Positions 22,062-32,800 of a stretch of 64,000 nucleotides of DNA are shown piece after piece. The translations under genes were made by a program, and so were the position numbers. The notes beneath the pieces are model-generated. The model ran no database searches and was not told where the DNA came from. It saw nothing but the letters and a program-made list of their open reading frames with translations. The stretch's first letter is position 1. Each line of letters opens with the position of its first letter. Source of the DNA: Phytophthora sp. 'mugwort' (Eukaryota; Oomycota; Peronosporomycetes; Peronosporales; Peronosporaceae); the NCBI GenBank assembly GCA_033558025.1, contig JAUCEF010000005.1, forward strand, positions 1,860,001 to 1,924,000, read 5' to 3'.

Positions 22062-25000
22062 ATGCCGAAGCAGACCGAGGACCAAAGTCAACAGCAGGCA
22101 GACCCCGCGTGGTGCTGGCGAAGCGCCAATAAGGACTACCAGAGTGCCACGCGCGCCGTCATGTACAACGAGACGGAGCTACTGAGCGCCGCCGTGCTCT
22201 GCGCCGTACTGTCCTCCACCAAGGCGTCTCCTTCCGCCTCCAATGCTCTCGCAAACGCGCGCGCTGCTCGCGAGCTGGAGATGCACGTGCGCAAGTCACC
22301 TCTTCCGCACACCCTGCAGCTGCCGGTGCTCGAGTTTACGACCGACTACGTGCTCATGGAGTCGGAAGGTTCCGTCATCTGCGCCATACGAGCCACGAGC
22401 CCGAGAGACATTGTACATGCTGTTGTGGGTTCAGCCGTGCCGCTATCACAGCCATTCGTTCACCGTTTTGGCGGGTCTCGCGTGCACGCGCCGTTCTGGA
22501 AGCGCGCGCAGCGACTGGACCTCACGAAGATATACGGACAAGCAGAGCGAACCGGCAAAGTGCTGCTTCTCTGCGGACATTCGATAGGAGGCAGTATCGC
22601 CAAGGTTGCGTTCTGTGAGCTGATGTATTCCTGTCTGCCGCAGAGCATGCGAGAAATTCTCGAAGAGCTCGATACCGACCAACCGGAAACCGACGGGAAG
22701 GAGTACGACCACAAGGAAAAGCACTTCCGGAAACACAAGAAGCAGAAAAAGAATGAACCGGGTGAATGGATGAAAAAGGTTGGGAACAATGATCGCGAGG
22801 CTGCACTTCATACTCTCCCAGTGGCAATGGCCGTTGGATTCGGTGCGCCGTACGTTGCGAATGACGCTCTCACCGCCTTCTTGGAACCGTTAGGAATGAG
22901 CGACCGAGTGGTGACTTTCGTCAACGAGTTTGACTGCATCCCCGGAATTTTGAACATTGCACACTCGGCTGCTATGCTTGCCAAAACGACTGAGCGACTG
23001 GTGACTATCGCAAAGGCGACGAAAGCGTTGCTCAACTTGCTGCCAACACCGATGCAACAGCGAATTGCAGACATGGTAAAGGGTGCTGGGACAGCTGCGG
23101 CGCCTAGTGCTACTTCGGCGTACTTGTCAATGAGCATTACCATGTTGCAAAAATCATTTGACAAGCTCCGCGAGTTCAATATCGTCAAGTCGATCGACTA
23201 TCGATATGCTCCATGTGGGAGCTATATTTTCATGGCAAAGGAGAACGCGGAATTCAATATTTACGCGGATCCGGCGCAGATTCGGAAGGCTCTAGGTGAG
23301 GATGGAGAGGAATCTACGACTGGCCTCACGGGAAACTCAATTTTGCAGCACATGATGAGTGCTTATGTCGACGCTATCGCTCGGCGATCTAGATCCATCC
23401 AGATTAATTCGACAATGAACCATTACGAGCGCCTAGGCGTGGCTCGAAACGCAAGCGACCGCGAGATTCGTAGATCATACAGATCGCTCGCACTTCGGTG
23501 GCACCCCGATCGAATTGCGCACGGATCCCTCACTGAGCAGCAAAAAGAAGTGGCGGAGGATATTTTCAAGCTGTTGGCAGAATCGTACGAAGTGCTTTCG
23601 AACCACGAGAGCCGCAGTGCCTACGATGCGTTCTTGAACAGACCTCCGAGCCGTAGAGAAGAGTTCATGCATTACGGTACCGTGGACGGTATTTCTCTCG
23701 ACGAAGCGATTTCTACCTTCAAGGATGCCGTTGACAATATCTCCAGCCAATTACACCGCATGACTGATCGTGTCAGCTCGTCAAGCTCTACTACAGTTGG
23801 GCACCCCCTTCAACACAACGGAGGCAAGACACCAGCTGCAACTTCTGCTCCCTGTGGGCACTCGACGTGTTCAGGCGGCGTACCTACTTCGTCGGCCAAT
23901 CTTCAAGTTACATCCGACAATGCTTCGACTGGTGTAGCTGCCATTCCTGATCCATCGAGCACTGTCCATCAGGTATCGTCTACCGCGCGGGTTGGCTCGA
24001 GTGGGATTTCAACATCATCTAGCTCGTCAGCTAGAGTTTCTACTTCTACATCTGATGCCTGTACTGCCTTGGGCAAAACGGGGGAGCTCGTGACCAACAA
24101 CAATGCAGAGATCTCTACGCAATCCATTGACACTCGTAGCAGCAGTGACAGTGTCAGCTCAAGCTCAAAGTCGGCCAGTACAAGTTTGAAGACGGTCTCA
24201 GTTGTGGGAGGAGCTGTGGCCGTCGCTGCCAGTGTGGCGATCATCGTTAGTGCGTGGTCTCAGTTCTCGGAAGCCTCTCGGAAGAAACGCCAAGCTGCTG
24301 CTGTACGTGACATGTCAGGCGATTGCTTGGTATTACTTTTGGAAGACCACAAAAACGTTCAACAGAGACAAAGTCGCACTCCAAGCATTCAACTTCTTCA
24401 AGAATCTAAGGCTCGACAGATTAAAGCGTTCGCGGTTGCCAGCACCCCAGTTAGTATTGAAATGGTGCATTCTGGTGATAGCAGCTTGTACCTCACTAAA
24501 GAGGCTCAACAGGCCATCGTTGAGTTGACTCAGAAAGATCAAGACCAAGATCAAGACGACAGACTCATTGAAGAGTTTTTCGAGTGCGCTATGGAAGATG
24601 AAGATGCAGCTGTTTCGGCTATGGCCGAGGAAGAGTTTTTCGACTGCGTGGAGCTTGTCCAAGACGTCGATCAGCATTTTGCCAAAAAGCAGGAAAACCT
24701 TTTTCATCTGCACGGCAAATCGAAGGTTTGTGTGATTTTCCCACGAGGCTCCAAGGTGAATACTCCATTTGGACTTGGAGTGGTTGAGGATTGGCGGGAA
24801 AACACCGCAGTAGCAGCGCTTCGATTTGAAGATGAGTCTCTTCGTTACGTCGGCAAGAAGGACATCACTCGAGGTGCGTCTATAGCTCGTGAGCTAACAA
24901 ACAGTGTTGTTGACGAGAGACGAGCAGAATTAGCAGAACGCGTGATCACGAAATATGGATTGGACGAAACCAAGACCGGATACCAACTCACAAATGTAGC

Positions 25001-26504
25001 TCTTGCTGGCGCTGGCGGTGCTGTAGATAGTGGACTTCGTGCAGCCGGTGGCTTGGCATTGGCCAACGGAGTGGCAAGGTCGGGGACAGCTTTTGGCGGT
25101 ATGGTTGCAGCCCCCTTAGCCGTCGCGTCCATTCTTGTCGACATTGGGAAAGAGTTTTACGACTATCGCAAGAAGCACTCGGAGCGAAAGGAGCTTGGTG
25201 TGCTGTCGTCGACAAGCGAGCGGCTAATGAGACGGGAGTTCCGTTTAAAAACTGGCGAGGTGGTTGTAAGCCGCACAACAGCCGCAGCTGGTGCAGGACT
25301 AGGTGCATACGGGGTAGTATCTGCAATGACGATGTGGGCAGCAGCCGGCGTTGCCACTGGACCCATTGGAATTGTGGCGGCAACAAGCGCTGCAGTTGTC
25401 GGCGGTGTCGCAGGCTACTTTGGTGGCGCCAAGGTGTACACGCTGTCTACGGCCTCGTACTTCACGAGCCAGAAGCATGCAAAGGAGCACATCGACCGAC
25501 TGGAGCTTGGTGCACGGGTGTTATTCGAAGAGCATGACCCAGAAGGCAGGGGAGAGATCTCCAAGGAAGCGTGCCTCTCGATAATGCAGAAGTTGTATGA
25601 AATTTCAGGAGATACGTCGGACTTTGCGTATGAGGCGAGTGTTGAAGCGATTAAAGACCCAAGCTTTGAAGGACCTGTGACGTGGCGTATGTTTTGGATC
25701 TGGGTGAGCACAGAGGCCGCGAGGTCACTGAAAAGCCTTGAGCGTCGGGAGTCAAAATCAAGTCACCATGGTGAAGGCGAGAGAAAACGCGATAAAATGA
25801 TGCGCAAACTCCGACAAGCGAAGCAAAAACACCACATGAAGCACCACCCAAATGACATGGAAGGTGCTAGTACCAGCCCAAAGAGAGCGGATTTTAAAGA
25901 AATGGAAAAAGAAATTCATGCCCGAGCTGCCTTCGCTCCCGTTCTACCCGGTGACGAAGATAATCTGGATGAAATCAAGGCGACGGTCGAGGCGCTCGTG
26001 CACAGTCATCATTTGACTACCGGGCAGGCGTTTTCCCTTTACTCTCAGCTCGATTCGAGCGACCCCATTGAGCACGTCTCAGCTCGCGAAATCATTGCTG
26101 CTCTGCAAAAAGAACTCGGCGATGAAGAGCCTGAATACGAAAGCCAAGATGATTTCGAGTTATTTCCTGTTGCCAAGACTGACGAGAAAGACAAGAGAGC
26201 AGCTCTGATTCCAGCTAATGCGAAGGTTGTGCCATCAAAGTCGGCTGCCATTACAAAGCTGCCGCCCCTTGCTCCATCCTCTGGCGACCGGAAAAAGAAG
26301 GGAGCTAAGCCATTTCAGGTTGATCCACGCCTGGATGTTATGTGCTCGCTGATGTCAAGTGATGGACTGAAGCGGTTCCTCCAGACGCAGTACATCATTC
26401 CCGAAGACGAGACAATAGTCCGTCACGAAGATCTGCATTGCTTAGCACTCGCTTCGGCAGTGCCGCCGGCTTCGTCGAGCAAAGCCGAGAAGGTTTTGAA
26501 GTAA
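22062..26504 (+). CDS. Lipase class 3 / DnaJ / EF-hand-like fusion protein 1 (1480 aa)
   Basis: This is a single-exon gene starting at the first ATG of the frame. The N-terminal third is a class 3 lipase (alpha/beta-hydrolase). It has GHSIGG at residues 172-177 with nucleophile Ser174, probable acid Asp291 (NEFD) and probable His430 (LQHMMSAY). A J-domain follows at about 453-530 with an intact HPD at 481-483, so it could recruit an Hsp70. A Ser/Thr-rich linker (about 560-705) leads to a hydrophobic segment at about 711-735. Two Gly/Ala-rich hydrophobic stretches lie at about 978-1030 and 1071-1115. An EF-hand-like loop (DPEGRGEISKEA, about 1160-1185) lacks the usual acidic residue 12. The C-terminus has a conserved LDVMCSLMS block. 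A paralog of the same architecture lies at 29802-34052 on the other strand. The membrane location and lipid substrate are inference. The gene ends 84 bp from the convergent methyltransferase. Confidence 0.93.
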   Translation: MPKQTEDQSQQQADPAWCWRSANKDYQSATRAVMYNETELLSAAVLCAVLSSTKASPSASNALANARAARELEMHVRKSPLPHTLQLPVLEFTTDYVLMESEGSVICAIRATSPRDIVHAVVGSAVPLSQPFVHRFGGSRVHAPFWKRAQRLDLTKIYGQAERTGKVLLLCGHSIGGSIAKVAFCELMYSCLPQSMREILEELDTDQPETDGKEYDHKEKHFRKHKKQKKNEPGEWMKKVGNNDREAALHTLPVAMAVGFGAPYVANDALTAFLEPLGMSDRVVTFVNEFDCIPGILNIAHSAAMLAKTTERLVTIAKATKALLNLLPTPMQQRIADMVKGAGTAAAPSATSAYLSMSITMLQKSFDKLREFNIVKSIDYRYAPCGSYIFMAKENAEFNIYADPAQIRKALGEDGEESTTGLTGNSILQHMMSAYVDAIARRSRSIQINSTMNHYERLGVARNASDREIRRSYRSLALRWHPDRIAHGSLTEQQKEVAEDIFKLLAESYEVLSNHESRSAYDAFLNRPPSRREEFMHYGTVDGISLDEAISTFKDAVDNISSQLHRMTDRVSSSSSTTVGHPLQHNGGKTPAATSAPCGHSTCSGGVPTSSANLQVTSDNASTGVAAIPDPSSTVHQVSSTARVGSSGISTSSSSSARVSTSTSDACTALGKTGELVTNNNAEISTQSIDTRSSSDSVSSSSKSASTSLKTVSVVGGAVAVAASVAIIVSAWSQFSEASRKKRQAAAVRDMSGDCLVLLLEDHKNVQQRQSRTPSIQLLQESKARQIKAFAVASTPVSIEMVHSGDSSLYLTKEAQQAIVELTQKDQDQDQDDRLIEEFFECAMEDEDAAVSAMAEEEFFDCVELVQDVDQHFAKKQENLFHLHGKSKVCVIFPRGSKVNTPFGLGVVEDWRENTAVAALRFEDESLRYVGKKDITRGASIARELTNSVVDERRAELAERVITKYGLDETKTGYQLTNVALAGAGGAVDSGLRAAGGLALANGVARSGTAFGGMVAAPLAVASILVDIGKEFYDYRKKHSERKELGVLSSTSERLMRREFRLKTGEVVVSRTTAAAGAGLGAYGVVSAMTMWAAAGVATGPIGIVAATSAAVVGGVAGYFGGAKVYTLSTASYFTSQKHAKEHIDRLELGARVLFEEHDPEGRGEISKEACLSIMQKLYEISGDTSDFAYEASVEAIKDPSFEGPVTWRMFWIWVSTEAARSLKSLERRESKSSHHGEGERKRDKMMRKLRQAKQKHHMKHHPNDMEGASTSPKRADFKEMEKEIHARAAFAPVLPGDEDNLDEIKATVEALVHSHHLTTGQAFSLYSQLDSSDPIEHVSAREIIAALQKELGDEEPEYESQDDFELFPVAKTDEKDKRAALIPANAKVVPSKSAAITKLPPLAPSSGDRKKKGAKPFQVDPRLDVMCSLMSSDGLKRFLQTQYIIPEDETIVRHEDLHCLALASAVPPASSSKAEKVLK

Positions 26505-26587
26505 ATATTACGTTGAAGTACATGTCAAGTAGCTTAAAGAAACAGAGAACACGCCAATATTCTTATTCTTACTAATGAAATTCAATA

Positions 26588-27538
26588 CTATTTTTGTGTA
26601 AGTCGAGTGATCTCCCACACCTCAATATCTGCTGCAACATAATGCGGATGGTACTCGTCCGTGTCGATCACCCGCAGCGAGAACTTTCTTGCCTCCATGA
26701 GTTCCCAGAATTTGCGTTTGGGCTGGAAATACTGGTAATGACGGTGCTCATACGAAATGAGAATACGGGTCTGGGGCCCGCTGAACATTGCCAATGCCTC
26801 CACGAGGGGTTCTATTGGGTACAGGCGCGGCAAGATGCAGTCCGACACCAGGATAAGGTCCGGGAAGGACTCTTTGGGCGATGGGATTAGCCTATTCGAC
26901 GGAGACTGCCCCCACTCGTACCCTTCAACGTCAACCACCACGTGGCTGTCAACCACACCATCCTGTTGTGCCAGGTCCGCGTTTTCCTGCATAATGAAGC
27001 GGACGTTGTCCATGTCCGTAAGCACCACTCTCCCAACTCGAAGCAGCATCGCCGCCGCGATGCCCACGGCACCCGTTCCGCTTCCCAACTCCAGCACGAA
27101 CGGGTGATTGGAATCTGCTAGAGCCCTTGGGTTGTTGGATGCCCGGTACTCCAAGTGTTTTAAGAGCACACACGCAGCAGGCCACACTGTGAGACCCGTG
27201 CCGAAGCCATTGAGCTCTCCCTGCAGCACCTGTTTAATTCGCAGAGGCCTGCCACCGACCGTCTCCTGGAAATACGGGGCCATGGAGAAGGCGTCTCGCC
27301 ACGCGAGCGTCTGCCACGCTGCTACCGCAGCAACCTCCCTGCTACTTGGGGCGCTGCATTCCGGCAGCGAGGCGCGTCGCACTTCATCGCTCGGCTCAGC
27401 TTGAAGGGCGCCCTGCTTCGCCGCGGAATTTGATGAGGAGATCGCCTTGGAGCTCTGCGCCTGCTGCTGCTGGACCTTGTGCTGCACGCCCTGGCGCAGC
27501 AGCTGCATAAACTTCCTTCTGCTCTCGACGTCGGCCAT
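26588..27538 (-). CDS. METTL21-type (Methyltransf_16) methyltransferase (316 aa)
   Basis: This is a seven-beta-strand SAM-dependent methyltransferase of the protein-lysine methyltransferase family 16. Motif I is VLELGSGTGAVGI at residues 148-160. The post-I acidic motif VVLTDMDN and a later LILVSDCIL strand follow. The usual D-x-x-Y motif of the family is not clear here (SDCIL instead), which leaves the substrate class open. An upstream FGTGLTVWPAACVL matches the family's substrate-side helix. I use the ATG at 27538; the frame is open further upstream, but only with non-ATG codons. The first 70 residues are Gln/Ser-rich and probably disordered. It is one of two such methyltransferases in the window. 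Confidence 0.88.
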   Translation of the reverse strand: MADVESRRKFMQLLRQGVQHKVQQQQAQSSKAISSSNSAAKQGALQAEPSDEVRRASLPECSAPSSREVAAVAAWQTLAWRDAFSMAPYFQETVGGRPLRIKQVLQGELNGFGTGLTVWPAACVLLKHLEYRASNNPRALADSNHPFVLELGSGTGAVGIAAAMLLRVGRVVLTDMDNVRFIMQENADLAQQDGVVDSHVVVDVEGYEWGQSPSNRLIPSPKESFPDLILVSDCILPRLYPIEPLVEALAMFSGPQTRILISYEHRHYQYFQPKRKFWELMEARKFSLRVIDTDEYHPHYVAADIEVWEITRLTQK

Positions 27539-27769
27539 TGCGCGGGTTTGCAAGTGACTGCAGGGGACTGCGACGTCCGGCGCTTGCGCTATTGCTCGCG
27601 ATTGAACTAAACTTTTTTTTTTAGCAAAGATGGGGTCGTGACTCAAGATACCAGCTGTGTTGTTTCGTTGTAAAAACGTTTGAACAGTCTAAAAGCACTA
27701 CACCGATTGTGCCGATAATGCGAACAGGGGAGACATTTGGGTCGTGACGTTGGCGTCGCTGATCGTCCG

Positions 27770-28728
27770 CTATGAAGACTCGTCGCCCGAGTCGTCGCTC
27801 GATTGCTGCAGGAAGGAGGACAGACGCACGGGCAAGGGCGACGCATCCCGGTCTTTCTTGCGCGAGGACGACTTCTTGCTCTTCTTGGAGCGCTTGTGTC
27901 GTCGGGAGCGGTCGTCGTCCGAGTCCGAGTCGCTGGCGTCCGAGTCTGAGGATCTTCGTCGGCGTCTGTGGCTTTTCCTGTACGTAACACTTAACGTCAG
28001 AAGCTGGCAGCGTCGTCATCACATTTTGACCACAGGACGACTGACTCACTTTTTCTTGCGGCTCTTATGCCTGGAGTGTCGACGCTCGTCCTCGCTGCTC
28101 GACTCATCCGATGACGTGGAAAGCGAACGCTTCTTGTGTTTCTTCTTCCTCTTCTTGGAGCTGCCGGCTCCTGCGAGTTTCTACCATCGATACACACTCA
28201 ACCCGTCAGAGCTTTATGCCTCTGCATCTCTCCACCTCAAGAACCAATGCAGCCCTCACCTTCTCCCTAACAGCGTCCAACTTCTTTCTATACTCCTTCA
28301 TTTCTTTCTCCCCGCTGCCGCTGAGGTCTAGTTTGTCAGCATTCTCCTTCTTGTACTGCTCCCAAGTGGGGCGGTTCGGGTCGCTGATGCGGTCGGCGAT
28401 GGTTCGCTCCTCTTTACCCGTCATCATGCGCATGAAAGCATCCATCGTGGCGGACTGCGGGGCTGTGGCCTTTCCTCCAGCATTCGTGGGTTGTTCCGCC
28501 TGAGGCTGCAAGGCAACGAACGCATTAGCAAGCTAGAAAATGGCAGCCACGTGACTGTGCGACGCTGCAACACACACGAGGTGCACTGACCGCTGCGGAG
28601 GCCGCTCGAATGGCGCGCTGCCGCTCGAAGCGGCTGTCGCCAATCTGCCGGTCAAGCACTTGGCTGTAGTCGACGCCTGATGACCGCTTGAGGCCGTACT
28701 CGTCCGTGCCGTGCGAAGAGCCCGCCAT
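27770..28728 (-). CDS. RS/KS-rich nuclear protein, four exons (240 aa), unrecognised family
   Basis: I join exons 28728-28591, 28505-28260, 28180-28050 and 27977-27770. All junctions use GT..AG, frames close exactly, and the total is 723 nt. The first exon encodes a mixed helix-forming segment (DRQIGDSRFERQRAIR). The second encodes a helical region with MDAFMRMMTGKEERT and PTWEQYKKENADKL. The last two encode a basic, then Ser/Asp- and Lys/Arg-rich tail (KKRKKKHKKRS, SDSDASDSDSDDD). Such composition is typical of splicing-associated or other nuclear proteins, but I do not recognise a family, so the role is open. The gene is divergent from UMP1, with 137 bp between the start codons. Confidence 0.75.
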
Positions 28729-28865
28729 AGTTGTCTCGTATCAAAGACTCGAGTGAATGGCTACATATGCTATCCTACGTTACAGCATATTCAATGATGC
28801 TGGGCAGACTATTCCCGGATCCCCCATTTTTGGATCTCCACAAGAACCTCGAAGCTCGGATCATA

Positions 28866-29549
28866 ATGGTGAGGACGCTGACCTGCCAGGACGACACGAG
28901 AGACTGTAGCTGACATCTTGTGCTCTTCGCGTGTGTGTGAATACCCTCACAGAACTCTGCCAGCCTCCCCCTCGTGCGCGCGCCCCCTGATGCCCTACGC
29001 TTCGGCTTCTACAATGCCAGCGAGGACGTCCGACCGGTCCACGAGGTGCAACGTCTTCAGACCACGGTGTGTAGCGTTCTAGTCAGCGGCTTTTGGCGGA
29101 AATGCGCTGACCTCTTTTGTTACAGCACCGTCAGTCGAACTGGGAGCTCAAGATGGCGACGGTCGAGCAGGTCTACGGCAAGGCGGCGGCCATGCGTCTT
29201 CGCACGGAGAAGTCGGTACTCGAGCAGTTTACGGTAAGCGGAGGACATTGGAGTTTTTCGGAGACACAAGACGGACATATTGCTCATTGTTTCTTGTACT
29301 CTGATGATGATGCAGCGTCTACCGGGTCTGCCGAGCTCTCACGCCGGTCTGGACACGCTCACTGGCGCGGACGAACAGATTGAGTTCACGGACTTTCTCA
29401 ATGGTACGCGGAGGCTTCCTGTCCCATTAATACGAGGTCTACGAAGCTAAAGTGTGTGATAATTTTTTCTTGTTGCAGACCCGGATGAGCACCCTGAGAA
29501 CACATTTCGTGTCCACGAGGCGATGGAAGTGAAGCTCTCTATATTCTAA
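28866..29549 (+). CDS. UMP1: Proteasome maturation protein UMP1/POMP (127 aa, five exons)
   Basis: The protein is the assembly chaperone of the 20S proteasome half-mer, degraded on maturation. Exons are 28866-28868, 28953-29066, 29126-29233, 29316-29403 and 29479-29549. All are GT..AG and the frame closes (384 nt). The family signature is clear in exon 4: LPGLPSSHAGLDTLTGADEQ followed by EFTDFLNDP, then HEAMEVKLSIF at the C-terminus. An upstream NWELKMATVEQVYG also fits. The length is near that of yeast Ump1 (148) and human POMP (141). The first coding exon would consist of the ATG alone, directly followed by GTGAGG; no other in-frame ATG lies near the start of exon 2. The N-terminus is the least certain part. 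Confidence 0.88.
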
Positions 29550-29801
29550 ACAGGGACAACAGGTCCTGGTTGGTGACAAGACCAAATGAAGCAACCACTA
29601 GCAAAAAATTCAATGGCCACGCGTTTCCGCGCTGACATGGCGCTCGTGTTACGGCGGATACTTGTTTGAACCTGCATTGAAGCTTTAACAATGATACGTA
29701 GACGACATTGGCGGAATGGTAATTGTATTCATTCATATCTGGTGTCTTCCATGTGAATAATAATGCAGTGATGACCTCAATACAATGCGAACAAGCCCAG
29801 T

Positions 29802-32800
29802 TCACGTTTCTGGCGCTGAAGAAGTAGGAGCTGCAGCCATCAGCGCTAAGCAGTGCAAATCCTCGTGTCGCACAGGCGTTTCACTTTCAGTGGAAACAAC
29901 AATGTTTTGTCGCTGCAAGAAACGCTGCAGACCCTGCGTGGACATCAGCGAGCACATGACATCAAGCTGTTCATCGGGCTCAGGAATCTTCTTCTTCTCA
30001 CCGCCATTGGCAGCCCCTAACGCAGCAGTCTTTTCATCTTGTGTGTGAGTTGCATCCTTCTCATTTCCTCCTTCATCGGCCAGCAGCTCCATGGTGTCGC
30101 CGCCAGTAAAGCCAAATCCATCGCAAACAAGATCCATGTCTGGCCCTGCATCTAAGAGACCCTCGTGCATGGCGACAATAGTCTTCCGTGCAGACTCCTT
30201 CAGCACCGGATCATCGGACGCCAACTGTTCTCGCAGTTGAAAAGCATCTCCAGCTGTCAGATGCCCATTGTTCACTAAGAACTCGACCTGTGCCTTCAAC
30301 ACCAAGCCCTGTACTTCAGCTTCATCAGCTTGTAACTCGGTAACTGATAAACGTGTAGTGTCCGTCATAACCAGACCCAACGATGCCAGAACAGACGGAT
30401 ACATCGCCGATTGCGGCTCTGCAAGCAGAAGCGTAGCTTGTTTGGAGTTCACGTATGAGAAGTACTTCATGTAGCTGTTCCACCACGTCTCACCCGCCAC
30501 AGGTTCTGATAACTTTCTCGATTCTTCATGCTCTAGCTCACGAAGTGCCCGAGCTGCTTCTGTGCTCACCCACTCCCAGAACATACCCCACGTCACAGGC
30601 CCTACAAAATTATCGTCTTGAATCACCGTCATGGTCCTCTCATAGCCACTCTCCGAGATTGAGCCCATCGCATCATAAAGCTTTTTCATTAGCTTAATGC
30701 AGTCTTCCTTTGATATTGTGCCCGTGGCTTCCGGGTCAAACTCGTCAAACAGAATCCGAGCTCCAAGCTCAAGACGATCGATATGCTCCTTCGCATTCTG
30801 TTGACTTGTGAAATAACTCGCCGTCGATGCAGAGTACGCCTTGGATCCAGCAAAAAAGCCTAGCATACCGCCAACAACGGCTGCACTCGTGGCAGCCACA
30901 ATGCCAACTGGACCAGCAGCAAGTCCTGCTGTACTCCATATTCCCAAAGCTGAGGCCACGCTGTACACACCAATACCCGCTCCCGCCGCTGCAGCTGTGC
31001 GACTAGCGATGACTTCACCGGTTTTCAGCCGGAAGTCCTGCATCATTAACTGCTCGGTAGTCGTCGAGAGCACACCTAGAGACTTTCGGTCAGTATACCG
31101 CTTACGATATTCATAGTACTCCTTTCCGACATCGACCAGAATTGACGCGATCGTAAGGGGTGCAGCCATAGCACCGCCTAATGCTGAAGATGTTCTTGCC
31201 ATTCCATTTGCCAATGCTACACCACCAGCAGCACGGATCCCGCTGTCCAATGCACCGTCGCCGCTCGCAGCAACCAGACTTTTCAAAGTACTACCAGCTT
31301 CGCCAGCTTCCAACCGGTAGCGAGTCACAACGCGATCCGCAAGCTTTGTTCGCTTAGACTCTAAGAGCTCATTCGCCGTAGTCTTTGACAGTGATGCACC
31401 ACGCGAGATATCCGTTTTCTGAATGTAGCCAACCATGAACTTACTAAAAGAAAACTGCACAATAGCGGATGATTCGCCTTCTCTCCAACTTTGCACAGTC
31501 GCGAGACCAAAAGGGGTGCTGATAGCCGACCCAGGAGGAAAAACAATTTGTTTGCTGACCGGAGCAGCCGCACTTTCAGCGCCGAACTCCTGAGCATACT
31601 TTTCTTCTTCCAGTGCGACATCACTAAAGTGGGCAGATACCTCGTCCATGAGATCGACGCAATCGAAAAACTCCTCCTCGGCCATCGCCTCCATAGCTGA
31701 ATTATCAAATACAGTAGCACAGTCAAAGAACTCTTCAACGAGTTCATCTTCTGCCTCAAGTTCCTGTTGTTTCAAAGTGACGAGCGCTTGCTGAGCTCCT
31801 CTCACGAAAAGATGTTTCATAGTACTGCCATCCCCGTTACTGCTGGAATCCGCAATGGCTAGGGACGAGGCATCTCTACTCTTCTTCCGTTCATCAGCTT
31901 GCTGTAGAAGCAGTTGTGTCGTATCGGTATGCTGGGTATTGCGGTGATCTTCTAGCAACAACAATAAGCAATCTGCAGGCATCTCTCTCACCACTGCTGC
32001 TTGACGCCTCTTTCTCGACATTTCCGAGTACTGCGACCATGCATTTACAATCAATGCAACGCTTGCTCCAACAGCGACGGCACCACCCACCACGGAAACC
32101 GTTCGCAGCCCGGCACTCGAACCAGAATTGCTTGCAGCCTGAGCAGGTGCTGCTACATCACCCGCTATGATTTCTTCCGGCTCCAAATACAGAATTTGCT
32201 CGTGCTGATCAGCACCAATTCCCACTGAACGTGACACACGAATCCGGTCTGGCGCGAAGATATTGTCATGGTTGTTTGGCATTAGACCGCTACGGACGGT
32301 GGAGGGGGTACGCAGGGGGTTGACCACTGTCGAGCTTGGAGTGGAAAAGCGTGACGTCACCTTAGAGACCGCACCGGAGAGGTTATCAATTACGTCGCGG
32401 AAAGTGGCGATGGCCTCGTCAAGAGTCATGCCATTCACCGTGCCATTGCGCACAAACTCGTCCTTTAGACTTGGCGAGTCGTTTAAATGCGCATCGTAAA
32501 TCTTGCGTGCTTCAGCGTCAGACAACACCTCGTACGATTCCGCCAACAGCTTAAAGATTTCCTCCGCCGAAGCCTGTTCCTGTGGATTGGCGGAGGTATT
32601 TGTCCATCGATCTGGATGCCACTTCAGCGCTAGCCGCTTGTAAGCATTTCGTATTTGCCGCTCTGTCGCGTTTCGAGGAATACCAAGCCGTTCATAGAAG
32701 TCCATTGAGGCGTTAATCTGAATGGAATTCGACCGGCGTGCGATGGCAGCCACATACGCGCTCATCAAGTGCTGCAAAATCGCGTTACCGGTCAGACTGG

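Noticed and set aside
22243..26251. Numerous frames of 60-130 codons inside the first lipase-DnaJ gene
   Set aside because: They are shadows of the main reading frame, which has coherent domains throughout. The same applies to those inside 29802-34052 and 41197-45273.
27539..27646. N-terminal extension of the methyltransferase at 26588
   Set aside because: The frame stays open upstream of 27538 but starts only with a TTG. The first ATG gives a normal start. The same reasoning shortened the proteins at 40232, 41197 and 52204.
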